DNA of 5,864 nt from UMGS1908 sp045588795 (GTDB taxonomy: Bacteria > Bacillota > Clostridia > Christensenellales > UBA1242), in contig JAZNEY010000038.1 of NCBI GenBank assembly GCA_045588795.1, positions 1-5,864 on the forward strand, written 5' to 3'. Made by a program: the position numbers and the translations under genes. Below, one piece after another: positions 1 to 5,639 of the stretch (its first letter is position 1; each line of letters opens with the position of its first letter). The notes beneath the pieces are model-generated. The model made no database searches. It was not told the DNA's origin and worked only from the letters and a program-made list of their open reading frames with translations.

Positions 1-645
1 ATAAAAGACACTCATTAAAACACCGAAAAGAAAATTAAAGAAAACTCCTGAGAAAAGTACTATTAATCTTTTCCAAGGTGCTTGTTTATTGAAAGCACCA
101 TCACTATCTTTATCTTCATCTTCACCATCAAAAGCACAATATCCACCAAGCGGAATTAATCTAACTGCAAACTTTTCACCATTCTCTTTTGTCTTTTCAA
201 ACAGCGCCGGACCAAAACCTATTGAAAATTCGTTGATTTTAAATTTCAATAACTTTCCAGCTGTATAGTGCCCAAACTCGTGCACCATAATTAAAACCAT
301 CAAAAAAGCAATTGCAATTAAAATATATGTAACTTTTGTCCATATAAAACAACTTGCAACAATTGTCAACAGGCTATCTGCATAAAGTGTTATGGTTTTT
401 ACAAGGGGTTTATTCTTCCATACCCAAACAGCCCTTAGCGTGTTACTTACAATCAATATTGAAAAGTAAACATAAAAGAACGCATTTATAGCAGAGGTAA
501 ACATACAAACAATTGAGCACGCTATGATTGCTATTGAAATTACTCTTGAAATCATTTCTTTTTGCTTTTCATTAGCCTCGTTTTCTTTAAAAAACCAATT
601 AAATAGAATTTCAAAAACTATTAAACTTATCAATACAAATATCAT
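1..645 (-). CDS. rseP: RseP/RasP-type site-2 zinc metalloprotease, N-terminal part (C-terminus beyond window)
   Basis: Intramembrane metalloprotease of family M50B, which cuts membrane-spanning substrates such as anti-sigma factors and signal-peptide remnants. The 215 residues present read without a stop to base 1. The zinc motif HEFGH is at residues 122-126 inside a hydrophobic helix (about 102-121). The family's IPLGGY block is at 164-169, followed by an acidic stretch (GEDEDKDSD). The next membrane segment begins near 191 with GVFFNF where the family usually has a GPxxN-type sequence: the Asn is kept, the Pro is not. The PDZ domain and the second catalytic motif would lie outside the window. 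The start is ATG 645-643, with AGGTGAT about 5 nt upstream overlapping the cdsA stop; the gap to cdsA is 10 nt. Oddly, HEXXH normally lies near residue 20; here about 100 residues with two or three extra hydrophobic segments precede it. A shorter start is not supported: TTG at residue 93 has no ribosome binding site. Confidence 0.9.
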   Translation of the reverse strand, partial: MIFVLISLIVFEILFNWFFKENEANEKQKEMISRVISIAIIACSIVCMFTSAINAFFYVYFSILIVSNTLRAVWVWKNKPLVKTITLYADSLLTIVASCFIWTKVTYILIAIAFLMVLIMVHEFGHYTAGKLLKFKINEFSIGFGPALFEKTKENGEKFAVRLIPLGGYCAFDGEDEDKDSDGAFNKQAPWKRLIVLFSGVFFNFLFGVLMSVFY

Positions 646-655
646 TACTCATCAC

Positions 656-1552
656 CTAAAACAAAAATAACATTGAAAGAATATATGTGATTGCACTACA
701 AAACATTAACCCATCAACCCTGTCCATCATTCCCCCATGACCTGGAAACATTGAACCAAAATCTTTAACATCATACATTCTTTTTAAACTTGATGCAACT
801 AAATCGCCAAATTCCGTCATAAGAGAGCCAAGCACCCCAGTTGATACGAAGAACAAAACAACTTTAAGTGTTGTGTCTGCAATACTTGTAAATGGGTTAA
901 ATAGACCCTCAAAATAGCATAGCCATAAAACAAGACCTGAGAAAAGTAACCCACCTAAGATTCCACCAATTGCACCCGATACAGATTTCTTTGGTGAGAT
1001 TTGCGGAGCAAACTTTCCCTTATGAAACATCACACCTACGAAATATGCAAACACATCTGTAAACATTGAAACACCAAATACCAATGCAATAACAATTGTT
1101 GCCTTGTTCAAGTTAAAACTATTAATCCCATAAAATGTTCCAATCAAAGTTGTTGGATAAAGCATTGTGGTCAATAGCCTTTTCGTAGAAAGCAAAAGTT
1201 CATCTTTTGCAAATTCTGTCTCTCTATTTTTTGCAAGATATATAAGCTCTGCAACAAAAGAAACAATGAAATAAATAGCAAATAACAACAATTGATAAAT
1301 AATTGCTTGTGTATAGTTATCCGCAAACAAATATGCAAGGTACAAAACATACACATACGACATTGATAAATATATGTACATTTTTGATGATTTTTTTTCG
1401 CTTTTATCGTAAAGTTTTAAGACTTCAAAACAAGCAATAAACGACATAGCCATTACAAACATATCAAAAAAGTAAATTGACAAATATCTTGATGCAACAA
1501 ACAATGCTGTTACAATAAAAATTATTGCACCGGTAAGAGTTCTTTTCCCCAT
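656..1552 (-). CDS. cdsA: Phosphatidate cytidylyltransferase (CDP-diglyceride synthase)
   Basis: Integral membrane enzyme that makes CDP-diacylglycerol from CTP and phosphatidic acid, the branch point for bacterial phospholipids. The 298-residue protein is mostly hydrophobic helices (for example about 8-28, 29-45, 57-76, 84-105, 150-175, 192-213 and 230-247). It carries the family signature at the C-terminus, residues 255-280: S255, K257-R258, K263-D264, P270, H272-G-G and D277-R-V-D280. An upstream block, D166-x-x-A-Y-F to ISPKKS (185-190), is the usual substrate-site region; the Glu or Gly often found after this motif is Ser here. Length is near the family norm of 260-300. ATG 1552 has AGGAG 6-7 nt upstream. 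It lies 22 nt after uppS and 10 nt before rseP, so it is very probably cotranscribed with both. The dxr gene often found between cdsA and rseP is absent. Confidence 0.96.
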   Translation of the reverse strand: MGKRTLTGAIIFIVTALFVASRYLSIYFFDMFVMAMSFIACFEVLKLYDKSEKKSSKMYIYLSMSYVYVLYLAYLFADNYTQAIIYQLLLFAIYFIVSFVAELIYLAKNRETEFAKDELLLSTKRLLTTMLYPTTLIGTFYGINSFNLNKATIVIALVFGVSMFTDVFAYFVGVMFHKGKFAPQISPKKSVSGAIGGILGGLLFSGLVLWLCYFEGLFNPFTSIADTTLKVVLFFVSTGVLGSLMTEFGDLVASSLKRMYDVKDFGSMFPGHGGMMDRVDGLMFCSAITYILSMLFLF

Positions 1553-1574
1553 AAAAATCTCCTAATAGTTTAGA

Positions 1575-2303
1575 TTACTCCGTAACATTTCCAAACTTTC
1601 TTTTTCTTGATTGATAAGCAAGTATACATTCTTCCACTGTACTCTTTCCAAAATCTGGCCACATTGTTTTTGGAAAGTAGAACTCGCTGTATGCAAGTTG
1701 CCATAACAAAAAGTTGCTCATTCTTTGCTCGCCACTTGCTCTTACAATTAAATCTGGGTCTTTTTGACCTGCTGTGTATAAATAATTACTGAATGTTTCT
1801 TCTGTAATATCTTTTTTACCCTCTTCAATAATTGTATTAACAGCCCTTACAATTTCATCTCTTCCACCATATAAGAATGCTATATTTAAAACATAAGTTT
1901 TGCAATCCTTTGTCTCATTCATAGCTTTTATACAAACATCTTTTACAGACTTTGTTGCTCTTGGGTGATTTATATTTCCAATTATATTAATTTTTAAATC
2001 GTTTGAAATCGCATTTTTCAACTCTGAATTTACAAACTCTTCAATTAAGTCAAAAATATAATTAATTTCTGCATCACTTCTTTTTAAATTCTCAGTAGAA
2101 AGAGCATAAACAGTAACAGTCTTGACACCATACCCTCTACACGCTTCAAGCACTCTTCTCGTAGCAAGGGCACCCTCTCTGTGCCCCATTGACCTTGGAA
2201 GCCCTCTTCTTTTTGCCCATCTACCATTTCCATCCATAATAAAACCAATATGTGATGGAATGTTTGACATATCAACCTTTCTTTTTTTTCTAAATATTCC
2301 CAT
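1575..2303 (-). CDS. uppS: Isoprenyl transferase (undecaprenyl diphosphate synthase, cis-prenyltransferase)
   Basis: Cytosolic or membrane-associated cis-prenyltransferase that extends farnesyl diphosphate with isopentenyl diphosphate to make undecaprenyl diphosphate, precursor of the cell-wall lipid carrier. The 242 residues show the catalytic Asp in MDGNGRWAKRRGLPR (D24), GHREGA (40-45), STEN (69-72), YGGRDE (145-150) and DLIVRASGEQRMSNFLLWQ (184-202) with the pyrophosphate-binding arginines R188 and R194, then E207. The usual Trp after STEN is Leu73, and the following RP is RS; both look like tolerated variation. I chose ATG 2303, one nt after the frr stop, because the short basic start MGIFRKKRK resembles other family members. 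Its ribosome binding site (AAAGGAAG) is rather far, about 15 nt, so coupling to frr translation is likely. The alternative ATG 2270 (MSNIPSHIGF) has AGAAAGG at 5 nt and cannot be excluded; it would give 231 residues. The frame is also open upstream of 2303, but that part overlaps frr. Confidence 0.95.
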   Translation of the reverse strand: MGIFRKKRKVDMSNIPSHIGFIMDGNGRWAKRRGLPRSMGHREGALATRRVLEACRGYGVKTVTVYALSTENLKRSDAEINYIFDLIEEFVNSELKNAISNDLKINIIGNINHPRATKSVKDVCIKAMNETKDCKTYVLNIAFLYGGRDEIVRAVNTIIEEGKKDITEETFSNYLYTAGQKDPDLIVRASGEQRMSNFLLWQLAYSEFYFPKTMWPDFGKSTVEECILAYQSRKRKFGNVTE

Positions 2304-2304
2304 A

Positions 2305-2880
2305 CTAAATTTGCATAACTTCCTTTTCTTTATCTTGCGATTCTTTATCAATAGTAGCAACTGCATTGTCTAATATTTTTTGAACCTCTTTTTCGTGAGA
2401 AGCCATCTCATCTTCGGAAATTTCACTATCTTTCTTTAATTTCTTAAACTCATCCATAGCATCTCTTCTTGCATTTCTGCAAGCAACTTTTGTATCTTCT
2501 GCAATTTTCTTTACAGTTTTTACAATCTCTTTTCTTCTTTCTTCTGTTAATGCTGGAAACACAAGTCTTATAACTTTTCCATCATCATTAGGATTAATAC
2601 CTATATCTGATGCCATAATAGCCTTTAATGTTTCTTTCATTGCGTTTTGGTCCCACAATGAAATAACTAAAACTCTGCCATCTTGAACAGAGATGTTTGA
2701 AATTTGGTTTAATGGTGTTGGTGTACCATAATAGTTTACTACGATTTTGTCCAAAATATGTGGATTTGCCCTACCTGCTCTTAGCGATAAATATTCCTGT
2801 TTTAAATGAGATGTCGCTTTTTCAATCTCTTCTTCGTAATTTAAGTAAAGTTCTGCAATAAAATCTTCTTTGTTTTCCAT
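2305..2880 (-). CDS. frr: Ribosome recycling factor (RRF)
   Basis: Releases the post-termination ribosome from mRNA together with EF-G. The 191 residues match the family throughout: the long helical domain I at both ends, with RAGRANP (34-40), and the small domain II (about 30-105) containing YYGTPTPLNQ (50-59). Later come LTEERRKE (111-118), RNARRDA (135-141) and the ISEDE segment (154-158). The length is slightly above the common 185. ATG 2880 is chosen over an in-frame TTG at 2892 because the TTG lies inside the Shine-Dalgarno region: GGAG sits 6 nt before the ATG, and the family normally starts with a short polar leader like MENKED. It is the first gene of a new transcription unit, since a terminator and a promoter separate it from tsf. 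Its stop is one nt before the uppS ATG. The usual upstream partner pyrH is missing. Confidence 0.97.
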   Translation of the reverse strand: MENKEDFIAELYLNYEEEIEKATSHLKQEYLSLRAGRANPHILDKIVVNYYGTPTPLNQISNISVQDGRVLVISLWDQNAMKETLKAIMASDIGINPNDDGKVIRLVFPALTEERRKEIVKTVKKIAEDTKVACRNARRDAMDEFKKLKKDSEISEDEMASHEKEVQKILDNAVATIDKESQDKEKEVMQI

Positions 2881-2912
2881 AATATTCTCCAATTTTAATT
2901 TCTACTCTTTAT

Positions 2913-2941
2913 ATAATACTAGAAACCATATAAAATTGCAA
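2913..2941 (-). promoter_or_regulatory. Sigma-A-type promoter of frr-uppS-cdsA-rseP
   Basis: On the minus strand, a -35 box TTGCAA (2941-2936, 4 of 6 to consensus) and a -10 box TATTAT (2918-2913, 5 of 6) are separated by exactly 17 bp. Transcription should start near 2906, leaving a leader of about 25 nt that holds the frr ribosome binding site. The -35 box touches the U-tract of the upstream tsf terminator, so the two elements form a compact boundary between operons. Seen by eye; no start site has been mapped. Confidence 0.7.
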
Positions 2942-2945
2942 ATAA

Positions 2946-2978
2946 AATTGAGCATTGAATTTTTATCAATGCTCAATT
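2946..2978 (-). terminator. Intrinsic terminator of rpsB-tsf
   Basis: A perfect 13-bp inverted repeat (arms 2978-2966 and 2958-2946, core TTGAGCATTGA) encloses a 7-nt loop. In minus-strand RNA it is followed by a U-rich run, TTTTATTT, partly formed by the stem end. It starts 22 nt after the tsf stop, the right place to end an rpsB-tsf transcript. The other side of the stem is also T-rich, but no plus-strand gene approaches it, so I assign the minus strand. Confidence 0.88.
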
Positions 2979-2999
2979 ATTTATTTTCATATTGACATT

Positions 3000-3668
3000 C
3001 TACTTTTTGTCTGATTTTGTTTGAGCCATAACTTCTTCAGCAAAGTTGTCGTTTCTCTTTTCAAGACCTTCGCCCATTTCGTATCTAACAAATCTTCTAA
3101 TTGTAACTTTCTCACCAATTTTTAAAGTGATTTCGTTAACTAGTTGAGTGATTGTCATTGAATCATCTTTTACAAAACTTTGTTCCATTAGAACGCTTTC
3201 TTTGTAGAACTTGTTAACTTTTCCCTCAACAATCTTTTCAATGATTGCTTCTGGCTTGTTTGCGTTCTTTTCATCATTAACAGTTTGTGCTCTGAATATT
3301 TCTTTTTCTTTCTCTAAAACAGAAGCGTCAATTTCTTCAACTCTTACGCATAGTGGGTTTGTTGCTGCAATATGCATAGCAACGTCGTGACAAAATGTCT
3401 TGAAATCTTCGTTTCCTGCAACGAAATCTGATTCGCAGTTGACTTCAAGAAGTACACCAACTTTTCCATTTTGGTGAATATATGATGTAACAATTCCCTC
3501 TGCGGCAATTCTTCCAGATTTCTTATTAACAGCAGCCATTCCTCTTTCTCTTAAAACTTCAACAGCCTTTTCCATATCACCGTTAGTTTCTGTTAATGCT
3601 TTTTTGCATTCCATCATACCTACGCCAGTTCTTTCTCTTAATGCTTTTACATCTTGTGCTGTAAACAT
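3000..3668 (-). CDS. tsf: Elongation factor Ts (short form)
   Basis: Guanine nucleotide exchange factor that recharges EF-Tu from GDP to GTP in the cytosol. The N-terminal UBA-like domain occupies about residues 4-42 (VKALRERTGVGMMECKKAL). The core has the EF-Tu contact motif ESDFVAGNEDF (79-89, with D81-F82), corresponding to the TDFV motif of other EF-Ts. C-terminal landmarks are VNKFYKESVLMEQSFVKD (151-168) and the IGEKVTIRRFVRYE strand (184-197). At 222 residues it lacks the longer second half-core and coiled-coil region of enterobacterial EF-Ts (about 280); short forms of this size are common in other lineages, including clostridia. A charged tail of about 20 residues follows the last conserved strand. 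ATG 3668 has AGGAG 9 nt upstream, 28 nt after the rpsB stop, so the two form an operon. It ends just before a strong terminator. Confidence 0.97.
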   Translation of the reverse strand: MFTAQDVKALRERTGVGMMECKKALTETNGDMEKAVEVLRERGMAAVNKKSGRIAAEGIVTSYIHQNGKVGVLLEVNCESDFVAGNEDFKTFCHDVAMHIAATNPLCVRVEEIDASVLEKEKEIFRAQTVNDEKNANKPEAIIEKIVEGKVNKFYKESVLMEQSFVKDDSMTITQLVNEITLKIGEKVTIRRFVRYEMGEGLEKRNDNFAEEVMAQTKSDKK

Positions 3669-3696
3669 AATTAATTTCTCCTGTTATCTATAAAAT

Positions 3697-4611
3697 TTAC
3701 TTTTCTTCAGTAGTTGTTTCTGTTGCTTTCTTTCTTGTTGCTCTCTTCTTTGGTGCTGGTTTCTCTTCTGTTACTGGAGCTTCTTCTGCTACTGCTGGAG
3801 TTTCTGCAACTTCAACTTTAACTTCTTCTTTAACTTCTACTGGAGTCTCTTCTGCTACTGGAGCTTCTACAGCTGTAGCTTCTTCCATAGCCTTTTGATC
3901 CTCTTCACGAACTCTTGCTAAACCCTCTTCGCCCTCTTTCGCCTCAATAACAGCATAAGCCATAGCCCCTGCGATAAGTTTAACGGCACGGATAGCATCA
4001 TCATTACCAGGAATTACATAATCAACTGAATCTGGGTCGCAGTTTGTGTCAACCAAACCAACGATAGGAATTCCAAGAGCACGAGCTTCACGAACTGCAA
4101 TATATTCTTTGTTTGGGTCAACAACGAACATAACGCCTGGAAGTGTTCTCATTTCCTTGATTCCTCCAAGGTTTTCTTCAAGTTTGTCTCTTTCAGCTTT
4201 AAGTTTCAAAACTTCTTTCTTTGGAAGTAAATCAAACTCACCAGTCTTTTCCATTTGGTTTAACTTGTTAAGTCTGTCAATTCTTCCCTTGATTGTTTTG
4301 AAATTAGTTAAAGTTCCACCTAGCCATCTGCTTCCAACATAGTACATGCCACATCTTTGTGCTTCTTCTATGATAGCATCCTTGGCTTGTTTCTTTGTCC
4401 CAACGAAAAGGATTGATTTTCCTTCTTCAACTGTTTTCTTAACAAAAGCGTAGGCCTTGTCAATTTGTTCAACAGTTTGCTCTAAATTTAAAATGTAAAT
4501 GTTATTTCTTGAAGTGAAGATATATTTCTTCATTTTTGGGTTCCACTTGTGTGTTGGGTGACCGAAGTGAACACCTGCTTCAAGTAGTTGCTTCATTGAT
4601 ACTACAGACAT
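3697..4611 (-). CDS. rpsB: 30S ribosomal protein S2 with extended acidic C-terminal tail
   Basis: Small-subunit protein S2, which binds between the head and body of the 30S subunit and is needed for S1 docking in many bacteria. Conserved landmarks are LLEAGVHFGHPTHKWNPKM (9-27), YIFTSRNNIYILNLEQT (30-46), ILFVGTKKQA (67-76), RWLGGTLTNF (95-104), LPGVMFVVDP (157-166), IPIVGLVDTNCDP (181-193) and the closing IPGNDDAIRAVKLI (200-213). The S2 fold ends near residue 228. The total of 304 exceeds the usual 230-260 because of a low-complexity tail (about 241-304) rich in Glu, Ala, Val and Pro, with a basic patch PKKRATRKKAT near 287-297. ATG 4611 is preceded by AAGGAGG at 9 nt and by a second copy of the same block. 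First gene of a two-gene operon with tsf, behind its own promoter. Confidence 0.98.
   Translation of the reverse strand: MSVVSMKQLLEAGVHFGHPTHKWNPKMKKYIFTSRNNIYILNLEQTVEQIDKAYAFVKKTVEEGKSILFVGTKKQAKDAIIEEAQRCGMYYVGSRWLGGTLTNFKTIKGRIDRLNKLNQMEKTGEFDLLPKKEVLKLKAERDKLEENLGGIKEMRTLPGVMFVVDPNKEYIAVREARALGIPIVGLVDTNCDPDSVDYVIPGNDDAIRAVKLIAGAMAYAVIEAKEGEEGLARVREEDQKAMEEATAVEAPVAEETPVEVKEEVKVEVAETPAVAEEAPVTEEKPAPKKRATRKKATETTTEEK
3767..3868 (-). repeat. In-frame imperfect repeat within the rpsB tail
   Basis: Two 18-bp blocks, 3767-3784 and 3851-3868, differ at one base and lie 84 bp (28 codons) apart in the same frame. They encode the matching peptides EAPVAEE (249-255) and EAPVTEE (277-283). Related shorter fragments such as ETPVEV and ETPAVAEE lie between them. 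This suggests growth of the S2 tail by internal duplication or slippage. Confidence 0.6.
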
Positions 4612-4643
4612 TATTTTTTTCCTCCTTGTTTTTTTCCTCCTCC
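4611..4643 (-). promoter_or_regulatory. Duplicated Shine-Dalgarno block ahead of rpsB
   Basis: The ribosome binding region is a tandem 15-nt duplication on the minus strand: GGAGGAAAAAAACAA (4640-4626) followed by GGAGGAAAAAAATAA (4625-4611), with one difference. The second copy runs into the A of the rpsB ATG. A further GGA precedes the first copy, giving GGAGGAGG at 4643-4636. The proximal AAGGAGG lies 9 nt from the ATG and is the functional choice. The distal copy serves no start codon of its own, so it may act as a standby site or be a neutral duplication. Confidence 0.75.
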
Positions 4644-4652
4644 AGCGTCATC

Positions 4653-4689
4653 TCATATATACAACCAAAAATTGGCAACCGTATACTGA
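4653..4689 (-). other. Possible hairpin in the rpsB mRNA leader
   Basis: In minus-strand RNA, TCAGTATAC (4689-4681) can pair with GTATAT plus TGA (4662-4657 and 4655-4653), with one bulged base at 4656. Inside is a smaller stem, GCCAA with TTGGT, around a UUU loop. It lies about 10 nt before the duplicated ribosome binding block. S2 is known to repress its own operon in some bacteria, so a regulatory leader is plausible, but I recognise no named S2 leader family and the pairing is AU-rich. Weak evidence. Confidence 0.3.
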
Positions 4690-4724
4690 TCAGCTAGAGT
4701 GTGTAATAGCATTGATGCGAAGAT

Positions 4725-4753
4725 AGTTTATCACAAACTTTAATTAATTGCAA
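4725..4753 (-). promoter_or_regulatory. Probable promoter of rpsB-tsf
   Basis: On the minus strand, TTGCAA (4753-4748, 4 of 6 to the -35 consensus) is followed after 17 bp by TAAACT (4730-4725, 4 of 6 to the -10 consensus). Transcription would start near 4718 and give a leader of about 107 nt. The -35 hexamer and spacing match the frr promoter. The -10 box is imperfect, so confidence is moderate. No clear terminator separates it from the DUF1292 gene, so readthrough from ruvX may also contribute. Confidence 0.55.
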
Positions 4754-4766
4754 TAACTTTAATTAA
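4736..4766 (-). repeat. 12-bp direct repeat flanking the rpsB -35 box
   Basis: Two exact copies of TTAATTAAAGTT on the minus strand, at 4766-4755 and 4747-4736, have a period of 19 bp. The 7 bp between them contain the -35 hexamer TTGCAA. One copy sits where an upstream (UP) element would act and the other in the spacer. The repeat is AT-rich, so chance is possible, but its position is notable. Confidence 0.6.
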
Positions 4767-4786
4767 AATTTTTCATTTTTATTTAA

Positions 4787-5122
4787 TTAGTTCTTTGGAA
4801 TATCTGCAAGCAATTTCAAATATTCATCATATACAGCGTTAATAATAGATTCATCAATTTCAATTTCGAAATTATCTTCTCCATTTTCACCCTTTGTTAC
4901 TCTGAATACAAGTGCCTCTTCTTCACTCATTCCATCTAAAAGTTCTACGGGTTGCAAAACTGCATAAAAACTTCCACGATATACAATTCCAGCGATTTCC
5001 ACAAATTGAATCTCTTCACCCTCTTCACTTATAAGGGTAACAATATCATCTTCATCTTCAACCATATGACTGATAGACTTTGGAACGTTTCCCTTTCCCT
5101 CTAATCCATTAAAATCTGCCAT
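4787..5122 (-). CDS. DUF1292 family protein (YrzB-like), function unknown
   Basis: An acidic protein of 111 residues. The DUF1292 pattern occupies about residues 25-105: DDIVTLISEEGEEIQFVEIA (25-44), then YRGSFYAVLQPVE (48-60) and ALVFRVT (70-76), an acidic FEIEIDES segment (85-92) and a final helix VYDEYLKLL (97-105). The N-terminal 20 residues are not conserved in the family as I know it. No catalytic residues, signal peptide or membrane segment are visible; it is likely a small cytosolic protein. ATG 5122 has AAAGGAG about 9 nt upstream inside the end of ruvX, whose stop is 2 nt away, so the two are translated from one message. The pairing is also seen in Bacillus (yrrK-yrzB), which supports the family call. 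The family's function is not known to me. Confidence 0.85.
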   Translation of the reverse strand: MADFNGLEGKGNVPKSISHMVEDEDDIVTLISEEGEEIQFVEIAGIVYRGSFYAVLQPVELLDGMSEEEALVFRVTKGENGEDNFEIEIDESIINAVYDEYLKLLADIPKN

Positions 5123-5124
5123 TT

Positions 5125-5553
5125 TTAAACTCTCCTTTTGTTATAATTTTTATCTAAATAATTTTGTAAAATTATTGTAGCAGCAATTTTATCAACAACA
5201 CCCTTTCGATTCTCTCGCCTTACATTCCCCTCAATCAAAATCTTTGAGGCGGTTACAGTGGACAATCTTTCATCTTGCATAATAATTTCCGTGTCGGTAA
5301 ATTTTTTCAGTTTTTCAATAAATTCATTAACCATGTCAACACTGGTTGATGCACTGCCATCTAACTTTAATGGCAAACCAACAACAATTTTGCCAATATT
5401 ATTTTTTGATACAATTGAAGAAATATACTTTGCATCATTATTAATTGAGTTTGTTCTTTTATAGACTTCAAGAGGTGATGCAATTATTTCAAGTTCATCA
5501 CTTTGCGCAATGCCTATTCGAACGCTTCCTATATCTAACCCCAAAATTCGCAT
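5125..5553 (-). CDS. ruvX: RuvX/YqgF family Holliday junction resolvase-like nuclease
   Basis: A 142-residue RNase H-fold protein, the usual family length. The family has been linked to Holliday junction resolution and to processing of pre-16S rRNA; which role applies here cannot be read from sequence. The three acidic active-site positions are present: D7 in GLDIGSVRIGIA (5-16), E95 in QDERLST (93-99) and D121 in GVVDKIAATIILQNYLD (118-134). The VVGLP strand-loop is at 57-61. ATG 5553 has GGAGG 9 nt upstream. It is the first gene after a terminator and probably has its own promoter. DUF1292 follows 2 nt after its stop. In Bacillus the same pair lies downstream of alaS and yrzL (ireB); here the upstream neighbour is a different small gene. 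Confidence 0.95.
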   Translation of the reverse strand: MRILGLDIGSVRIGIAQSDELEIIASPLEVYKRTNSINNDAKYISSIVSKNNIGKIVVGLPLKLDGSASTSVDMVNEFIEKLKKFTDTEIIMQDERLSTVTASKILIEGNVRRENRKGVVDKIAATIILQNYLDKNYNKRRV

Positions 5554-5577
5554 TTTATAATTCCTCCATACTTATAT

Positions 5578-5586
5578 ATTATCACA
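5578..5586 (-). promoter_or_regulatory. Probable extended -10 promoter of ruvX-DUF1292
   Basis: TGTGATAAT on the minus strand (5586-5578) is a TGn motif plus a -10 box matching 5 of 6 consensus bases. A -35 match is poor (TTGTGG about 18 bp upstream, within the preceding terminator), which fits an extended -10 promoter. Transcription would begin near 5571, leaving an 18-nt leader that just contains the GGAGG site at 5567-5563. An alternative -10, TATAAG, lies slightly downstream. Confidence 0.5.
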
Positions 5587-5624
5587 CAACAAAAAAATAG
5601 TCCACAATTTTTGCAGACTATTTT
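5587..5624 (-). terminator. Intrinsic terminator after the small Cys-rich gene
   Basis: Minus-strand RNA folds AAAATAGTC-TGCAA (5624-5611) onto TTGTG-GACTATTTT (5607-5594) around a 3-nt loop, a 14-bp stem followed by a run of seven Us (5597-5591, four of them in the stem) and a U-rich tail. Two of the pairs are G-U wobbles that work only in minus-strand RNA (they are A-C mismatches on the other strand). This supports the direction. It starts 15 nt after the stop at 5640. Confidence 0.85.
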
Positions 5625-5639
5625 CCTGTTAATAACGAA

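Noticed and set aside
298..369. Shorter RseP starts (TTG at residue 93 or ATG at residue 116)
   Set aside because: No ribosome binding site upstream of either, and the ATG would leave only six residues before HEFGH. The start at 645 has a clear site and the frame is continuous.
2122..2373. Plus-strand open frame over the start of uppS and end of frr
   Set aside because: Antisense to two clearly conserved genes, and the translation is a composition artefact.
2881..2892. In-frame TTG start adding four residues to RRF
   Set aside because: The TTG overlaps the GGAG ribosome binding site that serves ATG 2880; the latter gives the normal family N-terminus.
4046..4342. Open frame of about 98 codons on the plus strand inside rpsB
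   Set aside because: It lies fully antisense to the strongly conserved S2 core, with Ser/Leu/Phe-rich composition expected from the complement of rpsB and no recognisable family.
4760..4789. AT-only inverted repeat (arms of 8 bp) at the end of the DUF1292 gene, considered as a terminator
   Set aside because: The arms contain no G-C pair, the loop is long, and no U-tract follows on the minus strand. It also coincides with the AT-rich promoter repeat.
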